Shown in pieces: positions 59,617 to 64,000 of a stretch of DNA of 64,000 nucleotides. This DNA comes from Chlamydiota bacterium (GTDB lineage: Bacteria; Auribacterota; Tritonobacteria; UBA1439). The translations under genes were made by a program, and so were the position numbers. Location of the stretch: positions 62,001-126,000 of the forward strand of contig JAAYCL010000036.1 in NCBI GenBank assembly GCA_012729785.1, in the 5' to 3' direction. The notes below the pieces were generated by a model. That model saw only the letters and a list, made by a program, of their open reading frames with translations, made no database searches and was not told where the DNA came from. Positions within the stretch are counted from its first letter, which is position 1. Every line of letters starts with the position of its first letter.

Positions 59617-61101
59617 TCAGAGCTTCTTGAGCAGCCCGGTCCGCTCGTTGAACTCCGTGATCAACGCGTCGATCTCGTCCGCCTGGCCCTGGATCCGGTC
59701 CCAGTAGGCCGGGTAGTCGTACCACTGGGCGTTGAGCTCCTTGAGCTCGCGCCCCTGCTGCTCGATCCAGGTGTAGTACTTCAGGTTGTGGACGCGCTTG
59801 CGGTCCCAGTACCCGAGCTCGGCCATCCGGTCCGTCGTGACAGCCATCAGACAGCGGTGGTAGTCGCGCGCCGCGTCGAGCTCGGTGTAGGCCCCGAACT
59901 GCTCGCGGTACTCCGTGACGCGGCTCCCGTAGAGTTCCATCGAGTCGGTGAGGACCGTCAAGACGACGTCGTGGGCCCCGAGCTCGTACCATTTTGCGAA
60001 CTTGATGGCGGAGAGGATGTTGCCGACGCCCGAGATCCCGATCAGGTCGAGGCGGTCGATGCACGCCTTCGACACCCCCTGCTTTTTGAGGTACTCGCGG
60101 CCGGACGGCTCGTTGAAGAGCCGGATGACGTTCACGCAGTCGTTGTCGTCGGCGGCGATGATCATGTCGGTGTTCCGCATGTTGTGGATCCAGGGGACGT
60201 GCTTGTCGCCGATCCCCTCGATCCGGTGCCCGCCGAAGCCGTTGAGGAGGAGCGTCGGGCACTGCCACGCTTCGCCGGCGGCGATCTTGCTGGTCGGGAA
60301 GCGCTTCTTGAGGTAGTCGCCGGCGGCGATCGTCCCGGCGGATCCGGTCGTGAGGACAACGCCCGCATACCGGTCGCCGTTCCGCATCTCCTTCTTCAGC
60401 ACCTCCTCCATCGCGTGGCCGGTGACCTCGTAGTGCCAGAGGTGGTTGCCGAACTCGTCGAACTGATTGAAGATGACGATATCGTCCTTGCGCGTCCTGC
60501 GCAGCTCCCAGCACTTGTCGTAGATCTCCTTGACGTTCGACTCGCCGCCGGGCGTGGCGATGACCTCGCCGGCGACCTGCTTCAGCCACTCGAAGCGTTC
60601 CTTGCTCATCTCCTCGGGGAGGATGGCGATCGACTCGCAGGCGAGGAGATGGGAGTCGTAGGCCCCGCCGCGGCAGTAGTTGCCGGTGGAGGGCCAGACG
60701 GCCTTCTGGGCGGTCGGGTCGAACTGCCCGGTGACGAGGCGCGGGACGAGGCAGCCGAAGCTCGCCCCGACCTTGTGCGCCCCGGTCGGGAACCATTTGC
60801 CCACGAGGCAGATGATGCGCGCCTCCGTCCCGGTGAGCTCCTTCGGGAGCTCGAGGTGGTTGACGCCGCCGTAGAGGCCGCCGTTCGCGACCGGTTCGTT
60901 TTTCCAGGTGATCCGGAAGAGGTTGACGGAGTCGAAGTCCCAGAGGCCGGTCTTCTTCAGGCGCGCCTTGATCTTGGCGGGGACGCGCGACGGGTCTTTC
61001 TGCTCCTTGAAGGTCGGGATGATGATGTTGCGCTCCCTGCAGCGCTGGACCGCCTTCTCCAGCTTCTTCTTGTCGACCTTCAGGTCAATCATGCCGATCA
61101 T
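59617..61101 (-). CDS. fold-type II PLP-dependent enzyme (cysteine synthase/threonine synthase superfamily)
   Basis: Predicted 494 residues, longer than cysteine synthase (about 320). PLP would attach to Lys110 in FPTGAHKVGASF; STGNYCRGGAY matches the substrate-binding Ser/Thr-x-Gly-Asn loop, and TTGSAGTIAAGDYL the PLP phosphate loop. A C-terminal extension of about 120 residues is aromatic and charged. The reaction is probably a beta-elimination or replacement on an amino acid; the exact substrate is unknown. ATG 61101 has GGAGG 7 nt upstream; the in-frame 61170 start lies on the promoter. The divergent carbamoyltransferase further right may be a pathway partner. Confidence 0.8.
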   Translation of the reverse strand: MIGMIDLKVDKKKLEKAVQRCRERNIIIPTFKEQKDPSRVPAKIKARLKKTGLWDFDSVNLFRITWKNEPVANGGLYGGVNHLELPKELTGTEARIICLVGKWFPTGAHKVGASFGCLVPRLVTGQFDPTAQKAVWPSTGNYCRGGAYDSHLLACESIAILPEEMSKERFEWLKQVAGEVIATPGGESNVKEIYDKCWELRRTRKDDIVIFNQFDEFGNHLWHYEVTGHAMEEVLKKEMRNGDRYAGVVLTTGSAGTIAAGDYLKKRFPTSKIAAGEAWQCPTLLLNGFGGHRIEGIGDKHVPWIHNMRNTDMIIAADDNDCVNVIRLFNEPSGREYLKKQGVSKACIDRLDLIGISGVGNILSAIKFAKWYELGAHDVVLTVLTDSMELYGSRVTEYREQFGAYTELDAARDYHRCLMAVTTDRMAELGYWDRKRVHNLKYYTWIEQQGRELKELNAQWYDYPAYWDRIQGQADEIDALITEFNERTGLLKKL

Positions 61102-61160
61102 CTCGCCCCTCCGTGTAATGGTGACCGCCCGCCCCTTCTGCGGGGAGGACGCGAAAGCTG

Positions 61161-61189
61161 ATATTAGCACAGGTGCGCCTGATACTCAA
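61161..61189 (-). promoter_or_regulatory. sigma-70 promoter for the PLP enzyme
   Basis: On the minus strand TTGAGT (61189-61184), a 17-nt spacer and TAATAT (61166-61161), with TGC directly before the -10. Transcription would start near 61154, giving a leader of about 52 nt. It is one of the best promoter matches in the window. Confidence 0.65.
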
Positions 61190-61217
61190 CATCCATGGCG
61201 GCGACTGTCGTTTAAGA

Positions 61218-61300
61218 TTCAAAAGTGCACACCTTTTCAAGGATTTAAGGTTGAAAAGTGCACACCTTTTTAAGGATTTGAGGTTGAAAGGTGCACACCT
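61218..61300 (+). repeat. 33-bp tandem direct repeats with internal inverted arms
   Basis: Three units start at 61218, 61251 and 61284, a period of exactly 33 bp. Each has an 8-nt left arm (TTGAAAAG in unit 2), the constant centre TGCACAC, and in units 1 and 2 a right arm CTTTT(C/T)AA that can pair with the left. The third copy lacks a matching right arm. The AT-rich units stand out from the GC-rich genome. They lie between the stop of the secreted-protein gene (61385) and the promoter of the PLP gene (61161-61189). No spacers are present, so this is not CRISPR. Confidence 0.85.
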
Positions 61301-61384
61301 GGAAAGTGCCATAATCCACGCCACGAAAGGAAGAGGGTATGGCGCGGATCCATGCCGCCTGTTCACGGCTCCCGCGCGGGGCAC

Positions 61385-62578
61385 TCACCGCCATCCGTAG
61401 AGGTGGAACGGCTCCTCCCTGCAGCCGTAGTCCAGCCCTTCGTCATTCAGGTGGCCGGGGGGGGTGGGGACCGAGGGGGGGTGGAAACTGATCCTGACGG
61501 ACAGGGGACGCGGGGCGGGAGGGGAGGCGCCGCCGAGGATCTCCGCCACGGCGTCCAGCAGATCGAGCACCCCGTCATGACCCGGTCCGCTCCCCGCATG
61601 GTAGTCGGCGCGCGCTGCCCGCTCGATCTCGAGATGCAGGAACCCGTCTCCGATCCCCATCCCCCGCATCAACGCGTACTGCACGTTCGAAGAGACGCAC
61701 AGCAGGTAGTCGCCGTCCTCGCCCTCTTTCTCTTCCGACCAGCCGCAGACCCCCGACCGGATATTGCCGGCCGCGTCCACGGCGTCGTCGATCGACACGA
61801 GCGGGCATCCGGGGGCGGGGGCGCCGCCCGAGGCGACCACGTCCGGCTCGGTGTCGCGATCGGCGGCGCCGTGGTACTGCACGACCCATGGCGTGCCGCC
61901 GCGCGCCTCGCCCCGTCTCGCCAGATAGGCGGTGAGCGCGTGGAACAGGTTCTCGGTGTCGTGGGCCGCGTCGGAGTCCTCATCCCCGTCGCCGTCCGCG
62001 TCCCCGTTGGCGTACCGATGGGTGCCGGCGAACAGGGCCATCCACGCGCCGGCGTCGCGGAGCAGCGCGTGGAGCGCGATATCCTCCGTGTAAAGGTCGG
62101 CACGTACGTGCGGCGCCTGGTAGACGATGCGGGTGCGCGCGCGCGGGCGCACGAGCGCCGCGCCCCACCCGCGGTAGTCGGGATCGCCTGGGAACGCCGT
62201 CTCCATGAAACCGAAAATCGGATCGTCGGCCGGGGTGTCGGCGAGCGCCAGCGTGCGGTATCGCACGCCGCAGGCATCGAGGGCGTCGATCTCGACCCCC
62301 GCCGCGTGGAGGTCTTCGGCGAGCAGCGCCTCGATCAGGGCCTTGAAGCAGCACTCCACGTCGGAATCGTCGAGACGGACAAAGGCGCCGCTGTCGCGTG
62401 CCGCGACGCGCGTCTTGAACTCGGCGAGGAATTGAGCGCCGGTGAGCTCCTCGTGCGCCGCGGCGCACCGCCCGCCGAGGAAGAGGCCTGGAATGAGCGC
62501 CGTCGGCCGGAGCGCGGCCAGGATCAGGCAGAGCGGCAGGATCCTGCGCAGGACTCTCGTGATGAGTGAGTTCGGCAT
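61385..62578 (-). CDS. secreted protein of unknown function with Asp-rich loop
   Basis: Predicted 397 residues, not recognised. A signal peptide (about 1-40) with a long hydrophobic core is followed by a Cys-containing acidic protein. An Asp-rich stretch, NGDADGDGDEDSDAAHD near residue 195, resembles calcium-binding DxDxDG loops. Two His-containing segments (YQAPHVRADLY and WVVQYHGAAD) could bind a metal, but no protease or esterase motif is certain. Several Cys pairs may form disulfides. GGAGG lies 11 nt before the ATG. It stands alone, with the PLP gene downstream on the same strand. Confidence 0.7.
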   Translation of the reverse strand: MPNSLITRVLRRILPLCLILAALRPTALIPGLFLGGRCAAAHEELTGAQFLAEFKTRVAARDSGAFVRLDDSDVECCFKALIEALLAEDLHAAGVEIDALDACGVRYRTLALADTPADDPIFGFMETAFPGDPDYRGWGAALVRPRARTRIVYQAPHVRADLYTEDIALHALLRDAGAWMALFAGTHRYANGDADGDGDEDSDAAHDTENLFHALTAYLARRGEARGGTPWVVQYHGAADRDTEPDVVASGGAPAPGCPLVSIDDAVDAAGNIRSGVCGWSEEKEGEDGDYLLCVSSNVQYALMRGMGIGDGFLHLEIERAARADYHAGSGPGHDGVLDLLDAVAEILGGASPPAPRPLSVRISFHPPSVPTPPGHLNDEGLDYGCREEPFHLYGWR

Positions 62579-62803
62579 GACGGCGGCATCCTCCGCGCTG
62601 TATATACCACGAAAGCGCGCCGGCGGTCCATCGTGTCCGCCGGGCTGCGGTCTGCAGGTCGGGCTTGCTGCGGATCCGGTCCCGGATACCCCCCTCGCGC
62701 ATCCATTCCCCCCCGCTGCGCATATCCCCCCGGAACGTTCAGGCCCGGCGACCGCTTTCGGGCGACCGCGTTCCGCTTTCCACGTCCGTTTTCCACTTTC
62801 GGC

Positions 62804-62832
62804 TTGACTTCGGGTTCCGTCCGCCCCATACT
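62804..62832 (+). promoter_or_regulatory. sigma-70 promoter for the carbamoyltransferase gene
   Basis: TTGACT (62804-62809), a 17-nt spacer and CATACT (62827-62832). Transcription would start near 62839. The promoter is 260 nt from the start codon at 63093. Confidence 0.6.
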
Positions 62833-62991
62833 ATTGCATTCTGCAACAGTCGGGGCGCACTGGTGCGGCACGGCGGCGCTCCGGTTGAAAGACAACGGGT
62901 CGTGGAACGGCGAGGCGGAGAAGCGCCGGCAGGTTTGGAATTCGATCGTGGCGCGCACCTGATCGCGGGCGCGTCGGACCTGATCTGGACG

Positions 62992-63020
62992 GGTGGCAGG
63001 CGCACCATGCGCCTGCCACC
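62992..63020 (+). repeat. perfect 13-bp inverted repeat in a leader
   Basis: GGTGGCAGGCGCA, a 3-nt loop CCA, then its exact reverse complement. In RNA this is a very stable hairpin about 70 nt before the carbamoyltransferase start. No T-run follows, so it is not a standard terminator. It could be a regulatory stem, an mRNA stabiliser, an operator palindrome or a REP-type element. Confidence 0.85.
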
Positions 63021-63092
63021 TGCGCCTTCATGGGGCGCGCGCGGTGCGCGTTCGTGGGGGGGCGCGGGAGAAGAGAGGAGAGGGAGGGCCAC

Positions 63093-64000
63093 ATGGCAAC
63101 ACTGACCGGCAGGGACCTGCTCTGCACGCAGGATTGGGACATCACGGAGCTCACGAAGGTGCTCGAGCTCGCGGAGGATATGCAGAAGAATCGGTTCAGC
63201 AAGAAGTACACGAGTCTCCTCGAGAACAAAACCTTCTTCATGTTCTTCTACAACCCCTCCGTCCGTACCCGGCAGAGCTTCGAGTGCGCCGCGACCGAGC
63301 TCGGCGGTCACGCGCAGTTTCTCGAGCCGACGTCGATGCGCCTCAAGACGGCCAGGACCGCCGGCGAGACGGTCGAGGACGCGGCGAACGTGATGAGCCG
63401 CTACGCCGTTGGCCTCGGCATCCGCATCCTCGAGGACAAGATCTCCTACTACGGCCAGGGGCACGAGCTCCTCGAGGAGTACGCGAAATGGGCTCGCATC
63501 CCGATCGTCAGCATGGCCCACGACAAGTTCCACCCGTGCCAGGGGCTCGCGGACATCATGGGCCTCCGCCGCCACCTCGGGAAGAACCTCAAGGGCAAGA
63601 AGCTGGTCCAGGTATGGGGACGGGGAGCCCTCGCCCGGTCCTGGTGCTCGGTGCAGGAGAGCCTCCTCGTCTCCTCCCGCTTCGGGATGGACGTCACGCT
63701 CGCCTACCCGGAGGGGTACGACCTGGACCCCGCGGTGATCGAGGCGGTCAAGGGCAACTGCGCCAGGAACAAGTCGAAGTTCGAGATCACGCACGACGCG
63801 CGTGAGGGGTACCGCGACGCGCACGTGGTCTACTCCCGCAACTGGGTGACGCCGGAGGCCTACAAGTCGGGCCATCTCGACAAGCAGAGCGAGATCGAGA
63901 AGGCGAGCAAGCACACGGAGTGGATCTGCGACGACGAGAAGATGAAGCTGACCAACGACGCCCTCTTCACGCACCCGATGCCCGTCGACCGCGGGAGCGA
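63093..64000 (+). CDS. carbamoyltransferase of the ornithine/aspartate (YgeW-like) family, 3' truncated
   Basis: The frame is open from ATG 63093 to the window end, giving 302 residues and no stop. The carbamoyl-phosphate loop is NPSVRTRQSFE (S-x-R-T-R), the second phosphate site FHPCQGLADIMG (HPxQ), and KLVQVWGRG follows at the linker to the second domain. Near the visible end comes THPMPVDRGSE in the place of the HCLP motif, closer to knotted carbamoyltransferases (YgeW, acetylornithine type) than to OTC. The amino substrate is unknown. GGAGAGGGAGGG precedes the ATG. The nearby PLP enzyme suggests an amino-acid catabolic or biosynthetic pathway. Confidence 0.85.
   Translation, partial: MATLTGRDLLCTQDWDITELTKVLELAEDMQKNRFSKKYTSLLENKTFFMFFYNPSVRTRQSFECAATELGGHAQFLEPTSMRLKTARTAGETVEDAANVMSRYAVGLGIRILEDKISYYGQGHELLEEYAKWARIPIVSMAHDKFHPCQGLADIMGLRRHLGKNLKGKKLVQVWGRGALARSWCSVQESLLVSSRFGMDVTLAYPEGYDLDPAVIEAVKGNCARNKSKFEITHDAREGYRDAHVVYSRNWVTPEAYKSGHLDKQSEIEKASKHTEWICDDEKMKLTNDALFTHPMPVDRGS

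Larger units (their letters stand above)
62579..63092 (+). other. 514-bp divergent intergenic region and long leader
   Basis: No gene is supported here. It separates the minus-strand secreted-protein gene (start 62578) from the carbamoyltransferase (start 63093). Contents: a possible TATATA -10 on the minus strand near 62600, a plus-strand promoter at 62804-62832, and a perfect inverted repeat at 62992-63020. The plus-strand transcript would have a leader of about 250 nt, unusually long for this window. Small open frames in it have no good ribosome site or composition support. Confidence 0.6.

Noticed and set aside
61218-61300. CRISPR array
   Set aside because: The 33-bp units are directly adjacent without unique spacers, only three copies exist and no cas gene is near.
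61085-61384. A 99-residue minus-strand open frame with 11-residue repeats
   Set aside because: The repeats come from the 33-bp tandem DNA repeats, whose period is a multiple of three. The frame also overlaps the PLP promoter and has no composition support.
62633-62962. Small plus-strand open frames in the carbamoyltransferase leader region
   Set aside because: They span the promoter or lack a ribosome site, and their products have the composition of noncoding GC-rich DNA.

Overview
The window is strongly GC-rich, with G or C at most third codon positions. It reads as a chromosomal segment of a free-living didermic (Gram-negative-type) bacterium. The envelope evidence is a two-gene remnant of ADP-heptose synthesis (gmhA, rfaE2), an O-antigen ligase-like protein, a lipoprotein signal and undecaprenyl-phosphate glycosyl-1-phosphate transferase. 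The mixture of features suggests an uncultured deep-branching lineage: indirect aminoacylation by GatCAB, an Asp23-domain protein next to accBC, a predicted PPi-type phosphofructokinase, and several alkaline-phosphatase-superfamily proteins. The exact phylum cannot be fixed from this sequence. Genes are dense and often overlap by ATGA or GTGA. I found no convincing U-tract terminator and no insertion sequence, phage or CRISPR.

Layout. Positions 1-11128 hold a truncated GT39 glycosyltransferase, a small membrane protein on the minus strand, a HAD hydrolase, dcd, a secreted hypothetical, a Nudix hydrolase, thiD, a small secreted protein, a flippase-like membrane protein, the dTDP-rhamnose set (rmlC-like, rmlA, rmlB, rmlD) and radC. 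Positions 11269-22385 form one surface-polysaccharide operon: Trm112-like protein, two GT4 glycosyltransferases, AsnB-type amidotransferase, methyltransferase, GT39-like membrane protein, WecA-type initiating transferase, radical SAM protein and a ligase fused to a tetratricopeptide region. Together with the rhamnose genes this should build and export a decorated glycan.

Positions 22382-31385 are a housekeeping run: aroQ, an M24 peptidase, accB, accC, an Asp23-domain membrane protein, PPi-type pfp, gmhA, rfaE2, thiE, thiC and a PfkB kinase. A tRNA-Gly(CCC) and a VOC protein follow, then gatC, gatA, gatB, accD, folC, nagA and glmS (to 40977).

Positions 41006-54070 are the least ordinary part. 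They carry a membrane histidine kinase and its NtrC-type regulator, a PAP2 phosphatase, two tandem membrane-anchored alkaline-phosphatase-superfamily enzymes, a 63-residue protein, an unusual three-helix membrane protein, a CysD/CysN pair and a third alkaline-phosphatase-superfamily enzyme. No sulfate-reduction genes are nearby, so I infer sulfate or nucleotide chemistry on envelope molecules. A nucleotide-sugar dehydrogenase follows (54268-55917).

From 55928 to 62578 genes run on the minus strand: ATP-grasp protein, zinc-ribbon/TPR protein, eight-bladed propeller, a fold-type II PLP enzyme and an unrecognised secreted protein. A 33-bp tandem repeat (61218-61300) lies upstream of the PLP gene. 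A divergent carbamoyltransferase gene, with a long leader that contains a perfect 13-bp hairpin, runs off the right edge.
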